Below are positions 1-7,945 of a DNA stretch of 64,000 nucleotides, piece by piece (the stretch's first letter is position 1; each line of letters starts with the position of its first letter). The position numbers and the translations under genes were made by a program. This DNA is from Verrucomicrobiales bacterium (GTDB taxonomy: Bacteria > Verrucomicrobiota > Verrucomicrobiia > Limisphaerales > J093): positions 62,001 through 126,000 of the forward strand of contig JACKPW010000010.1 of the NCBI GenBank assembly GCA_024233215.1, in the 5' to 3' direction. The notes under the pieces are model-generated. The model was not told the DNA's origin and made no database searches. It saw nothing but the letters and a program-made list of their open reading frames with translations.

Positions 1-933
1 GGCCTGGGCGCCTCCCTCAGCGAGGCGGGTGGAGAAGCGGACCTGTCGATTGAACTGCGTCAGGTCCGCAACAGCGTCCAGCACCTGCGGCTCAAGCTGG
101 CTCGCACCGACCACACCCTTGCAGCCAACAAACTGGGACAGTTCCAGCGCGCCCTCCTCACGGACCTCCGCGACACGTTCGAGGGAATCAAAACCCAGGT
201 CGATTCCGAACCCCTCCGCGTGGATGACATCCCGCCGCCGTTGCGCCACCGTTTTGTCGGGAAGGACCACGACCAGTTCCTGCTCATGGTCTTCTCGAAC
301 CTCGACCTATGGGAACGCGACAATCAGGAGCGTTTCCTCGAAGAGGTCCGGACCGTGGCTCCCAATATCACCGGGACACCGGTTCAACTGCTGGAATACA
401 CCACCCAGCTCAAGGATTCCTACATCGAGGCGGCCTGGTATGCGGCCGCCGCGATTGCGCTCATGGTGTTGCTCCATTTCCGGAGCATCCCGGCCGTGCT
501 GCTCGCGTTGCTGCCGGTGGGCCTGGGAATGATCTGGCTCGGCGGTTGGATGGGCTGGCAGGGCCTGCCCTTCAACCCCGCCAACATCATGACCCTCCCG
601 CTGGTAATCGGAGTCGGTGTGACCAACGGAATTCACATCCTCAGCCGCTGCTCCGAGGAGGGCGATCCCTGCATCCTCGCCCGGAGCACGGGCAAGGCGG
701 TGATGATGTCCGGGTTCACCACCATCCTCGGCTTCGGCAGCCTCATGGTCGCCAAACACCAGGGAATCGCCAGTCTCGGCGAACTGATGGCGGTCGGCAC
801 CACTACCTGCATGCTCGCCGGACTCACCTTCCTCCCCACGCTCGTCGGTTGGCTGAACCGCCGCGGCTGGCACCTGCCCGGAGCCCACCGCAACGCCGAA
901 ACCCTCCCCTCACCTGGCACGCGGCAGCCCTGA
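1..933 (+). CDS. RND/MMPL-family exporter, C-terminal part (5' end outside window)
   Basis: The frame is open from base 1, so the gene starts upstream. The visible 310 residues begin with a soluble helical stretch and end with a membrane block: hydrophobic segments around IALMVLLHFRSIPAVLLALLPV, IWLGGWMGW, the polar-motif helix IMTLPLVIGVGVTNGIHIL and a last pair near MMSGFTTILGFGSLMVA and CMLAGLTFLPTLVGWL. The G-V-T-N-G-I-H-I-L stretch corresponds to the MMPL/RND motif that usually reads G-x-D-Y/x-x-x-L, and the layout matches HpnN-like (hopanoid-associated) transporters. By family, such proteins move lipids or hydrophobic compounds out of the inner membrane using the proton gradient. The HpnN assignment is an inference, because the N-terminal half is not visible and no hopanoid gene lies nearby. 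Confidence 0.8.
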   Translation, partial: GLGASLSEAGGEADLSIELRQVRNSVQHLRLKLARTDHTLAANKLGQFQRALLTDLRDTFEGIKTQVDSEPLRVDDIPPPLRHRFVGKDHDQFLLMVFSNLDLWERDNQERFLEEVRTVAPNITGTPVQLLEYTTQLKDSYIEAAWYAAAAIALMVLLHFRSIPAVLLALLPVGLGMIWLGGWMGWQGLPFNPANIMTLPLVIGVGVTNGIHILSRCSEEGDPCILARSTGKAVMMSGFTTILGFGSLMVAKHQGIASLGELMAVGTTTCMLAGLTFLPTLVGWLNRRGWHLPGAHRNAETLPSPGTRQP

Positions 934-948
934 GAGCCGCGCAACTTC

Positions 949-966
949 TTGTTGCACCCGCAACAA
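949..966 (+). terminator. Hairpin after the exporter gene
   Basis: A perfect 7-bp stem TTGTTGC/GCAACAA with a four-base loop ACCC lies 15 bases after the stop codon. It has no T-tract on the plus strand, so it may be a weak or Rho-assisted terminator, or an mRNA 3' end stabiliser. Confidence 0.4.
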
Positions 967-1120
967 AAGGCCGCAGGGAAGGATGGTAAACGGAAGTTCC
1001 CCACGTGCTCCCCGGTCCGGTTCGAGTCGCCCCGGGGATGGACCGGGCTCCGTCGGAAATGCTCGCATCTTCAGGATGCTCCGCGCTATCCATGGCGCTC
1101 AAGACACAAAGCAAGACCTC

Positions 1121-2119
1121 ATGCACACGCCATCGTCCCGCTCCACCCACCATCACGGCATTCTCGCGCTCGCCGCCGTGGCCCTCGCCACCCTCACCCT
1201 GCATGCGGGCGATCCGCTCAGGGCCCTGATCGTGGATGGCCAGAACAACCACAATGTCTGGCCCAAATCCACCATCATGATGCGGCAGTACCTCGAAGAA
1301 ACCGGGTTGTTCAAGGTGGATGTCGCGCGGACCCGCTACCTGTGGCAGTGGGAACGCGAAAAGGCCTGGTTGCCGTTGGCCGGCGCGGGGGAGGCAGAGG
1401 GGTTGAAGGAACCGAAGGCCGATCCCGACTTCAAGCCGGACTTCACGAAGTATGATCTGGTGGTGAGCAACTTCGGCTGGCGTGCGGCCGACTGGCCCGA
1501 AGCCACCCGTCGGGCGTTCGAGCAATACATGGCGAACGGCGGCGCTCTCGTTGTCGTGCATGCTGCGGACAACAGCTGGCCCACCTGGCCGGAGTTCAAC
1601 AGGATGATCGGCCTGGGAGGTTGGGGCGACCGCAGCGCCAAGGACGGGCCCTACGTCTACTACAACAACCAAGGGGAAACCGTCCGCGATCCCAGCCCCG
1701 GCAACTGCGGCCAACACGCTCCCGCGAACGAATTCGTCGTGACCATCCGCAACCACGACCATCCCATCACCAAGGGGCTGCCGGACTTCTGGATGCATTC
1801 CAAGGACGAATGCTACTCGCACCTGCGCGGCCCCGCCGAAAACATGACCATCCTGGCCACCGCCTGCGATTCGCCGCAGTTGAAGAAGGAAGGCCGGCAT
1901 GAGCCGATGCTGATGACGATCCAATACGGGAAGGGCCGGGTCTTCCACACCACGCTGGGTCATGACGATTACTCGTTCGAGAGTGTCGGCTTCGTCACCA
2001 CGTTCCTCCGGGGTGCCGAATGGGCGGCCACAGGTCACGTCACACTGCCGGTTCCCGAGGATTTCCCGGGAATGGACAAGCCCGCCACCCGCCCGTTCAA
2101 ACTCAAGCGGGGCGAATAG
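1121..2119 (+). CDS. Secreted ThuA-like domain protein
   Basis: 332 residues. The start at ATG 1121 is chosen because it is followed at once by a signal peptide (short polar N-terminus, then HGILALAAVALATLTLHAG); the longer upstream frame adds a non-hydrophobic leader. The core is a class I glutamine amidotransferase-like fold typical of ThuA (PF06283): RALIVDGQNNHNVWPKS, a central YDLVVSNFGW strand, GGALVVVHAADNSW, then HPITKGLPDFWMHSKDECY and GKGRVFHTTLGHD near the end. ThuA-like proteins are abundant in Verrucomicrobiota and Planctomycetota and are usually linked to trehalose or other sugar use; the exact substrate is unknown. It stands alone, with the exporter upstream and a decayed gene downstream. 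Confidence 0.85.
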   Translation: MHTPSSRSTHHHGILALAAVALATLTLHAGDPLRALIVDGQNNHNVWPKSTIMMRQYLEETGLFKVDVARTRYLWQWEREKAWLPLAGAGEAEGLKEPKADPDFKPDFTKYDLVVSNFGWRAADWPEATRRAFEQYMANGGALVVVHAADNSWPTWPEFNRMIGLGGWGDRSAKDGPYVYYNNQGETVRDPSPGNCGQHAPANEFVVTIRNHDHPITKGLPDFWMHSKDECYSHLRGPAENMTILATACDSPQLKKEGRHEPMLMTIQYGKGRVFHTTLGHDDYSFESVGFVTTFLRGAEWAATGHVTLPVPEDFPGMDKPATRPFKLKRGE

Positions 2120-2122
2120 AAG

Positions 2123-2961
2123 TCCCAGGAGCGCGGACCGCCGAGTCCGCGAGTCGCAAGGCGGATCAGGGAACAACTCCCCGACGAGGTTTCCGAAGCC
2201 ATTGCCCCGCTTCTCGACGGCGTTCGGGTGGAACTCTGGACCCGCGTCTGGGCGCCGTATGACCAGCAGATGCTCATCAGGTCACTGCAGGAGCTGGTGG
2301 ACCTCGGTCGTCATGCCTTCGCCCGCCAGGTGTTGCGTTCCGTTTGCGAACTCCCGGCAGGCGCCACGAATCTGGCTGGCGCACCCTTGTTGCTGAACCG
2401 TCTCAAGTCGCAGTCCTCCCGAAAACTCCGCACCCTGATCTCAGGCATTGTCGTATCGACCTTTGGCGCCGCGCTGAAGAAGTCCGCCAGCGCCGATGCC
2501 TGGAACGAGGTGCTCGTCACGGCCATCGCGCTCAAGCGCTTCCAACTGAAATACGGGCACTGGCCGGACGCCCTGGAGGAACTCGTGCCAGAGTTCCCCC
2601 CCCCAGGGAGCCCATCGATCGGATGGACGGCCAACCCCTCCGCTATCACCGGCGCGAGGATGGCACGTTCCTGCTCTATTCCGTGGGCGAGGACGGGATT
2701 GACCAGAACGGTGAACCGGACCGATCGGGCCAGGCGGTCAACTGGCAACGCGATCAGGACTTCGTCTGGCCACAGGCCGCGCCGGGGGATGAGGTGATTG
2801 CTGCCGACGCCGAAGCCGTCGCGAAGGCGGCGACCAAGGCAGCGGAAACCGCCCCGGACCTCGAAAGAATGATGATGAAACGCTACGGCCTGCTGCCGCC
2901 GGACGCGGGATCTGACTTCTTCGAGTCACCCGACCAAGAGCCACCCGAAGAGGAACCGTGA
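2123..2961 (+). pseudogene. Frameshifted lineage-type hypothetical protein
   Basis: Two overlapping frames together encode one protein. Frame A runs from about 2162 (REQLPDEVSEAIAPLLDG) through ALKRFQLKYGHWPDALEELV to the nine-C run at 2596-2604. Frame B continues from EPIDRMDGQPLRYHR through DGTFLLYSVGEDGIDQNGE to the stop at 2961. The ALKRF-x-x-x-x-G-x-W-P-x-x-LEELVPEF...DP-x-DGQPLRYRR...LLYSVGEDG-x-D-x-G pattern is, to my knowledge, a recurring C-terminus of Verrucomicrobial proteins of unknown function. One extra C in the run restores a single frame. No ATG lies in frame after the preceding stop (only GTG 2228), so the N-terminal part is probably also lost. It is either a remnant or an intact C-terminus with a sequencing error. 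Confidence 0.6.
2132..2151. repeat. Palindromic element between two genes
   Basis: CGCGGAC at 2132-2138 and GTCCGCG at 2145-2151 form a 7-bp stem with a six-base loop, 12 bases after the ThuA-like stop codon. It could act as a terminator, but it has no T-tract and looks like the small palindromes found elsewhere in this window. Confidence 0.45.
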
Positions 2962-3054
2962 GCGCTCCCGCCGTCCTCCATCTTCCACCCTCCATCCTCC
3001 TTCCCCCCGGCGTATTTCGTGGTTCCACCGCCGCGCCCCGACTAGACTCCTCCC

Positions 3055-3864
3055 ATGGCGTCCGGCGTCGTGGTCAACGAGATTTACCTCAGCCTGCAGG
3101 GGGAAAGCACCTTTGCAGGCTTGCCGTGTGTGTTCATCCGCACCACCGGCTGCCCGCTGCGTTGCTCGTACTGCGACACGGCATACGCGTTCTCGGAAGG
3201 CCGTCGGCAAGAGCAGGAAGAAGTCATTGCGGAGGTGGAACGTTTGGCGAGACCTTACGCACTCCCCGTAGCGGCGAACTGGCGTTCGCCGATGGCTGGC
3301 CTGGAACCGGATGAGGACTCCCGGCGAACGCCAGTTCGCCGCTACGAGGGAACCCGCCTGCCGCTTGTGGAACTGACCGGCGGCGAGCCGCTGGCCCAAC
3401 CCGGCGTCCTGCCGCTCATGACCGCCCTGTGCGACCAGGACTTCACCGTGCTGCTCGAAACCAGTGGCGCCCTCGACATCACGGCCGTCGATCCGCGGGT
3501 TCATCGGATCGTCGATTTGAAATGCCCGGCGAGCGGCGAGTCGGAACGCAATCGTTGGGACAACCTCGCCGACCTGCGCCCGACGGATGAGTTGAAGTTC
3601 GTCATCAGCTCCCGCGAGGACTACGAATGGGCGGTCGACCGGGTGAACGAGCATTCGCTGGCGGCGCGTTGTTCCGTGCTCTTCTCCTGGGCCGCGCCAC
3701 TTTCCGGGAGCCAGCGCCACCCAGCCCTGAAAGCACTGCCCCCCGGACAAACGCCGATCTCGCGCCGAGAGCTGGCGGAGCGCATTGTCGCCGACGCCCT
3801 ACCGGTGCGGTTTCAGGTGCAGATGCACAAGGTGATCTGGTCGCCGGAGGAACGTGGGGTCTAA
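3055..3864 (+). CDS. queE: 7-carboxy-7-deazaguanine synthase with palindromic insert
   Basis: Radical-SAM enzyme of queuosine/7-deazapurine synthesis; it converts 6-carboxytetrahydropterin to 7-carboxy-7-deazaguanine. 269 residues. EIYLSLQGES near the N-terminus and the cluster motif C33-P-L-R-C37-S-Y-C40 (C-x3-C-x2-C) are diagnostic, followed by LVELTGGEPLAQP (SAM-binding GGEP), LLETSGA, VDLKCPASGE and the C-terminal RFQVQMHKVIW. Between the first third and the GGEP motif lies an extra segment, roughly residues 72-97, encoded by an inverted-repeat element (3268-3345) not expected in the family. The other queuosine genes (queD, queC, queF) are not in the window. Confidence 0.93.
   Translation: MASGVVVNEIYLSLQGESTFAGLPCVFIRTTGCPLRCSYCDTAYAFSEGRRQEQEEVIAEVERLARPYALPVAANWRSPMAGLEPDEDSRRTPVRRYEGTRLPLVELTGGEPLAQPGVLPLMTALCDQDFTVLLETSGALDITAVDPRVHRIVDLKCPASGESERNRWDNLADLRPTDELKFVISSREDYEWAVDRVNEHSLAARCSVLFSWAAPLSGSQRHPALKALPPGQTPISRRELAERIVADALPVRFQVQMHKVIWSPEERGV
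3268..3345. repeat. 78-bp palindromic element inside queE
   Basis: Bases 3268-3291 and 3322-3345 are exact 24-base inverted repeats of each other, with a 30-base spacer. Each arm is GTAGC plus a small hairpin of its own (GGCGAAC-TGGC-GTTCGCC), so the element is two head-to-head REP-like units. Its 78 bases equal 26 codons, so queE stays in frame. The same GTAGC-plus-hairpin design recurs at 4608-4652 and 3982-4017. Confidence 0.85.
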
Positions 3865-4228
3865 CCTTGGAGGGACGGGTCACCGCGGATGAACGCCGAT
3901 GAACGCAGATAGGGAGAGAGAGTTCAGCACGGACGTCCGGGTGACGGGATGTCGGCGCAGGGACGGTGACACAATTGTGGCGCAGATATCTGATCTGCTG
4001 TATCGCGGATTTCCAATCAGCCAACGATCCGTGATCCCAGCGCCCTACCGTATCGGAATCCGGCGGAACCGCAGCTTCGGAAATCCGCATGCAAAGCAAG
4101 GACTTGCGACGACCTTGTCTCTGGCACTGGACGTCGGTGCGACCAACGAGAGCGCGCTGCCGTGCGTGCCAGCACTCCGATATCCGCGTCCATCGGCGTT
4201 AATCTGCGGCTGACCTGTTGTCCCTGAG
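3865..4228. repeat. Composite intergenic repeat element bounded by inverted repeats
   Basis: This 364-bp gap holds no convincing gene. Its ends carry near-identical inverted repeats: 3881-3910 and 4181-4212, the second matching the first as reverse complement at about 26 of 30 positions. Each end is built of 10-base units (GATGAACGCC, GATGAACGCA). Inside lies a double-hairpin repeat (3982-4017). The rest of the interior (4022-4180) shows no recognisable protein. The bounded layout resembles a small non-autonomous mobile element; see also 15722-15877. Confidence 0.6.
3982..4017 (+). repeat. Double-hairpin REP-like unit
   Basis: A first stem GCAGAT/ATCTGC (3982-3987 with 3993-3998) is followed by TGTATC and a second imperfect hairpin containing GGATTTCCAATC. 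The order hairpin-TGTA(T/G)C-hairpin matches the reverse complement of 4608-4652 in the aminotransferase gene. Confidence 0.55.
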
Positions 4229-5653
4229 ATGAGGGCGAACTTCACCCAAACCACCCTTGACCTGCTCCGCGATTACGAATCGCGGAACGTGACCTTTCTC
4301 GATCCTGACGGCACGTGGCCGATTGTCTGGGAGCGCGCGAAGGGTTGCTCGGTCTGGGACACCTCTGGCCGGCGGTATCTCGATCTGACGGCAGCCTTCG
4401 GCGTGGCAGCAGCGGGGCATGCCAATCCAAAGGTCGTTCTTGCCGGACAACAGCAAATGCAACGTCTGCTCCACGCGATGGGCGACGTGCATCCGCATGC
4501 GCTGAAGGCGGAACTCGCGCGGGAACTGAGTCGCCTCACCTTCGAGCGTTGGTCAACTCGGAGCGGCGGTCGCCGTCCGGATCCCGGTTCGCGGGCTCGA
4601 ACGCCCTGCCGTTTCGAAATCGGCGCTACAGCCGATTGGAACTCCGAGCTGCAGAAAGGAAATCCCGGACATTCCGCGCCGCACGGCAAGACCGTCTTCT
4701 GCAACTCCGGTTTCGAGGCGGTGGAAGCCGCGTTGAAGACCGCTCATCTCGCAACGAACAAAGCCGGTGTGCTGGCCTTCGAGGGGGCTTATCACGGGCT
4801 CGGCTACGGCGCGCTGACCACCACGCATCGCCCGTTGTTTCGTTCGCCGTTCCGACGCCAGCTCCGCGAGTTCGCCCGGTTCGCCCCCTTCGCGGCCTCC
4901 CGCCGTGAGCTCCCTGCTGTCCGCGAAGCCGTGGAAGCGGCCCTGGCCACCGGCCGCATCGGCACCGTTCTCGTGGAACCGATCCAGGCGCGCGGTGGCA
5001 TTCAGATTCCGCCCCCCGGCTTCCTGAGGATGCTCCGCCGGGCCTGCGACCAATACGGAACCCTGCTCGTGCTGGACGAAATCTACACCGGCTTTGGGCG
5101 GACCGGTCGCTGGTTCGCCTGTGAACACGAAGCCGTCATCCCGGACCTCATCTGCCTGGGCAAGGCGCTCACCGGTGGCTTTCCGTTGTCGGCGTGCGTC
5201 GGGCGGGCCGACCTGATGGACGCGGCCTGGCCGGCATCCGAAGGGGAAGCCCTGCACACGAGCACGTTCCTCGGTCATCCCGTGGGCTGTGCGATGGCTC
5301 TGGCGCAGTTGCGTGAGATCGACCATCTGCGGCTTTGCGAACGATCGGCAACCCACGGCGAGGAGTTGTTGTCCCTGCTCAAGCAACTGAAGGCGCCGGG
5401 CGGTCTGCGGTTCGAGGTGCGCGGGCGCGGATTGATGGTCGGCCTCGAAGTTCGCCGAAGCAACCGCTCGCCCGCGACGGAAGTTGTCATCGCCGCAGTG
5501 AAGCGAATGCTCCAGCGCGGCTTCATCCTGCTGCCCGAAGGCGAGGCGGCGAACGTCATCGGGTTCACGCCCCCCCTGACGATTTCCTCATCACAACTGG
5601 CACGCACGATTCAATCACTTCAGGAGGTGCTGGCTTCGGAGGTCAGGCCATGA
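4229..5653 (+). CDS. Class III PLP-dependent aminotransferase with repeat-encoded insert
   Basis: 474 residues. Acetylornithine/4-aminobutyrate/glutamate-1-semialdehyde class: SVWDTSGRRYLDLTAAFGV, TVFCNSGFEAVEAALKTA (phosphate-binding region), AYHGLGYGAL, LLVLDEIYTGFGRTGR (Asp that pairs with the PLP ring nitrogen) and LICLGKALTGGFPLSA with the lysine that forms the internal aldimine. Between FERW (about residue 109) and GKTVFCNSG (about 154) sits a roughly 45-residue segment rich in Arg, Ser and Pro that other members lack; bases 4608-4652 in it form a REP-like double hairpin. The substrate cannot be told from sequence. The gene overlaps rsmA by four bases (ATGA), and rsmA, the Nudix gene and the epimerase-like gene are similarly coupled, so they are probably co-transcribed. 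Confidence 0.88.
   Translation: MRANFTQTTLDLLRDYESRNVTFLDPDGTWPIVWERAKGCSVWDTSGRRYLDLTAAFGVAAAGHANPKVVLAGQQQMQRLLHAMGDVHPHALKAELARELSRLTFERWSTRSGGRRPDPGSRARTPCRFEIGATADWNSELQKGNPGHSAPHGKTVFCNSGFEAVEAALKTAHLATNKAGVLAFEGAYHGLGYGALTTTHRPLFRSPFRRQLREFARFAPFAASRRELPAVREAVEAALATGRIGTVLVEPIQARGGIQIPPPGFLRMLRRACDQYGTLLVLDEIYTGFGRTGRWFACEHEAVIPDLICLGKALTGGFPLSACVGRADLMDAAWPASEGEALHTSTFLGHPVGCAMALAQLREIDHLRLCERSATHGEELLSLLKQLKAPGGLRFEVRGRGLMVGLEVRRSNRSPATEVVIAAVKRMLQRGFILLPEGEAANVIGFTPPLTISSSQLARTIQSLQEVLASEVRP
4608..4652 (-). repeat. Double-hairpin REP-like unit inside the aminotransferase gene
   Basis: GCCG...CGGC (4608-4624) is followed by GCTACA (4625-4630) and a second imperfect palindrome (4631-4652). 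Read on the minus strand this gives hairpin-TGTAGC-hairpin, the same plan as 3982-4017 in the intergenic element. The surrounding insert begins at about 4556 and ends at about 4686. Confidence 0.55.
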
Positions 5654-6486
5654 AGCTGTCCGAAATGAGGGAGATCCTGCGCACCCGCGACATCGCGTTG
5701 ACGCGGTCGTTGGGGCAGAACTTCCTGCACGACGCAAACCAGCTGCGACGGATCATTCACCTCGCTGACCTGGCCGCCGGCGATTCCATCCTGGAAGTCG
5801 GCCCGGGCCTGGGTCCCCTCACCGCCAGCCTGCTGGAAGCGGGTTGCGAGGTGCTGGCCATCGAACAGGATGCACGGTTGGTCGCGTTCCTCAGCGAGCG
5901 TTGGCCGGATCAGCCGCGGCTCACGCTGGAGCACGCCGACGCGTTGAAGTTCCTTCGTTCCACCCCCCGCAACTGGGTCGGCTGGAAACTGGTGGCGAAC
6001 CTCCCCTACTCGGTGGCCTCGCCCATTCTGGTCGAACTGGCCCTGGCCGGCGCCCCCCCCGAACGCATGGTGGTCACCCTGCAGGCCGAGGTCGCCCGAC
6101 GGCTCGCCGCCCCACCGGGCAGCGCGGATTACGGCGTGTTGACGTTGCTCGTGCAGGTGCGCTTCGTCCCGGTCGGGTCCTTTGCCATTCCGCGTGGTTC
6201 CTTCCACCCCCCGCCCAACGTCGATTCCGCCTGCCTCCGGCTTGATCGGCGGAACGAGCCCGCGGTGGCGGACGCCCTGTTGCCGGTCTTCTGCCAGGTG
6301 GTAAAGTGTGCCTTCTCACAACGTCGGAAGAAGATGTTGAAACTGCTCAAGACCCGCTGGCCGGAGGACGTCCTTCGTGCGGCGATGCGCGAACTGGACT
6401 TGCGCGAAGACATCCGGGCCGAGAAAGTCAGTCTCGTTGAATTTGCGGAATTGGCCCGGCGAATGGCAGAAGCCCCCCACGAATGA
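5650..6486 (+). CDS. rsmA: 16S rRNA dimethyladenosine transferase
   Basis: KsgA/RsmA uses SAM to dimethylate two adjacent adenosines in the 3' terminal hairpin of 16S rRNA, a late 30S assembly checkpoint. 278 residues, normal for the family. The N-terminal SLGQNFLHDANQLRRI, SAM-binding LEVGPGLGPLT, acidic EQDARLV, NLPYSVASP (catalytic N-L-P-Y) and C-terminal FSQRRKKMLKLLK are all present. Start ATG 5650 overlaps the aminotransferase stop; the longer open frame upstream is the antisense-like shadow of that gene. It ends by overlapping the Nudix gene start (ATGA at 6483). Confidence 0.96.
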   Translation: MKLSEMREILRTRDIALTRSLGQNFLHDANQLRRIIHLADLAAGDSILEVGPGLGPLTASLLEAGCEVLAIEQDARLVAFLSERWPDQPRLTLEHADALKFLRSTPRNWVGWKLVANLPYSVASPILVELALAGAPPERMVVTLQAEVARRLAAPPGSADYGVLTLLVQVRFVPVGSFAIPRGSFHPPPNVDSACLRLDRRNEPAVADALLPVFCQVVKCAFSQRRKKMLKLLKTRWPEDVLRAAMRELDLREDIRAEKVSLVEFAELARRMAEAPHE

Positions 6487-7001
6487 ATCAGGAAATCTTT
6501 GAAGTTGTGAACGACCGGGACGAGGTGATCGGCCTGGCTCCGAGAAACGAGGTCCACAAGCTCGGCATGAAACACCGGGCCACCCACGTGTTGATCTTCA
6601 ACGCCCGCGGCCAGGTGTTCCTTCAGAAACGCTCCGCCACGAAGGACTGCCACCCCGGCGTCTGGGATTCCTCCGCCGCCGGTCACTTGAACCCGGGCGA
6701 GAGCTACGACGCCTGTGCCGTCCGCGAGGTCGAGGAGGAACTCGGGCTCCGCCTTTCCGCCCCCCCGCAGGCGCTGTTCAAGATCAACGCGTGCATCGCG
6801 ACCGGTCAGGAGTTCGTCTGGGTCTACCGCGCGGTGGCGGAGGGGCCGTTCACGCTGCACCCCGAGGAGGTCAGCGACGGCGGCTGGTTCACCCCCGCCG
6901 AGGTGGAGCGATGGTTGTCCGACGATCCCGAGGATTTCGCGCCGTCGGTGGGAGTGATCTGGGCCCGGCTCAGGCCGCTGCTGACCGGAGGCAACCAGTG
7001 A
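6483..7001 (+). CDS. Nudix hydrolase, IPP-isomerase-like
   Basis: 172 residues with a complete Nudix box: GHLNPGESYDACAVREVEEELG fits G-x5-E-x7-R-E-x-x-E-E-x-G. The N-terminus (NQEIFEVVNDRDEVIGLAPRNEVHKLGMKHRA) is that of the Idi-like/YfcD Nudix subgroup, in which the first strands read E-x-x-D-x-V-D-E-x-x-x-x-x-x-x-R-x-x-x-H...HRA. Members hydrolyse nucleoside diphosphate derivatives, and some act on isoprenoid diphosphates; the substrate here is unknown. It overlaps rsmA (ATGA) and the next gene (GTGA at 6998), so translation is probably coupled. Confidence 0.85.
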   Translation: MNQEIFEVVNDRDEVIGLAPRNEVHKLGMKHRATHVLIFNARGQVFLQKRSATKDCHPGVWDSSAAGHLNPGESYDACAVREVEEELGLRLSAPPQALFKINACIATGQEFVWVYRAVAEGPFTLHPEEVSDGGWFTPAEVERWLSDDPEDFAPSVGVIWARLRPLLTGGNQ

Positions 7002-7936
7002 AACGCCACGCCGTCACGGGAGCTTTCGGTTACTCCGGACGGTACATCGCCCAACGCCTGCTCGATGCCGGGGAGGAGGTCATCACCCTCACCAACTCCT
7101 GGCAACGCCCCAATCCCTTCGGCGACCGCCTCACGGCGCACCCGTTCCATTTCGATGAACCGGAGCAACTCGTGGAAACCCTGCGTGGCGTCTCGGTCCT
7201 CTACAACACCTACTGGGTGCGCTTCAACCATCGCACCTTCACCCACGCCGACGCCGTACGAAACACGCGCACGCTCTTCAAGGCCGCCAAAGCCGCCGGC
7301 GTGGAACGGATCGTCCACGTCAGCATCACCAACCCCTCGGAGGACTGCTCGCTCGAGTATTTCCGCGCCAAGGAACGGCTGGAGCAGAAACTGCTGGAGA
7401 CCGGTGTCTCCCACGCGATCCTCAGACCCGCCGTGCTGTTCGGGCGCGAGGACATCCTGATCAACAACATCGCCTGGACGCTGCGCCGCTTTCCCGTCTT
7501 CGGGGTGTTCGGGGACGGACGATACCGGCTCCAACCCATCCATGTGGACGACCTCGCCGCGCTGGCGGTGGCACAGGGAGCTTGCCGCGAGAACGTGATC
7601 CTCAACGCCATCGGGCCGGAGACCTTCACTTATCGCGACCTGGTGCGGCAGATCGGCGAGATCATCGGTTGCCGTCGACCGATCATTGGCGTGCCGCCGA
7701 TGCTCGGCTACCTGGTGGGACGAATCGTGGGCGCGTTCGTGCATGACGTGATGATCACGCGCGACGAAATCAAGGGACTCATGGCAGACCTGCTGCACGT
7801 GGATGGAAAGGCGCCACCCACAGGAACCACGCGCCTCACCGACTGGGCCCGCGAACACGCGGACACACTGGGCCGGCATTACACCAGCGAACTCGCCCGC
7901 CGCCGCGACCGCGTCACGGCTTACGCGAGCAATTGA
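6998..7936 (+). CDS. NAD(P)-binding epimerase/NmrA-like protein
   Basis: 312 residues starting at GTG 6998, which overlaps the Nudix stop; the upstream open frame is not coding. The Rossmann motif T-G-A-F-G-Y-S-G (G-x-x-G-x-x-G) lies at the N-terminus, then VSVLYNTYWVRF, ERIVHVSITNPSEDCSLEYFRAKERLE and LRPAVLFGREDILINNIAW, as in atypical short-chain dehydrogenases related to mitochondrial NDUFA9 and NmrA. The classical Y-x-x-x-K is present in altered form as YFRAK. The family includes sugar epimerases, quinone-biosynthesis-associated proteins and redox sensors, so the function stays open. It converges with glgB, nine bases away. Confidence 0.8.
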   Translation: MKRHAVTGAFGYSGRYIAQRLLDAGEEVITLTNSWQRPNPFGDRLTAHPFHFDEPEQLVETLRGVSVLYNTYWVRFNHRTFTHADAVRNTRTLFKAAKAAGVERIVHVSITNPSEDCSLEYFRAKERLEQKLLETGVSHAILRPAVLFGREDILINNIAWTLRRFPVFGVFGDGRYRLQPIHVDDLAALAVAQGACRENVILNAIGPETFTYRDLVRQIGEIIGCRRPIIGVPPMLGYLVGRIVGAFVHDVMITRDEIKGLMADLLHVDGKAPPTGTTRLTDWAREHADTLGRHYTSELARRRDRVTAYASN

Positions 7937-7945
7937 AGGGCAGGT

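Noticed and set aside
824..2176. 450-residue open frame on the minus strand
   Set aside because: Antisense to the ThuA-like gene; no motif or signal peptide.
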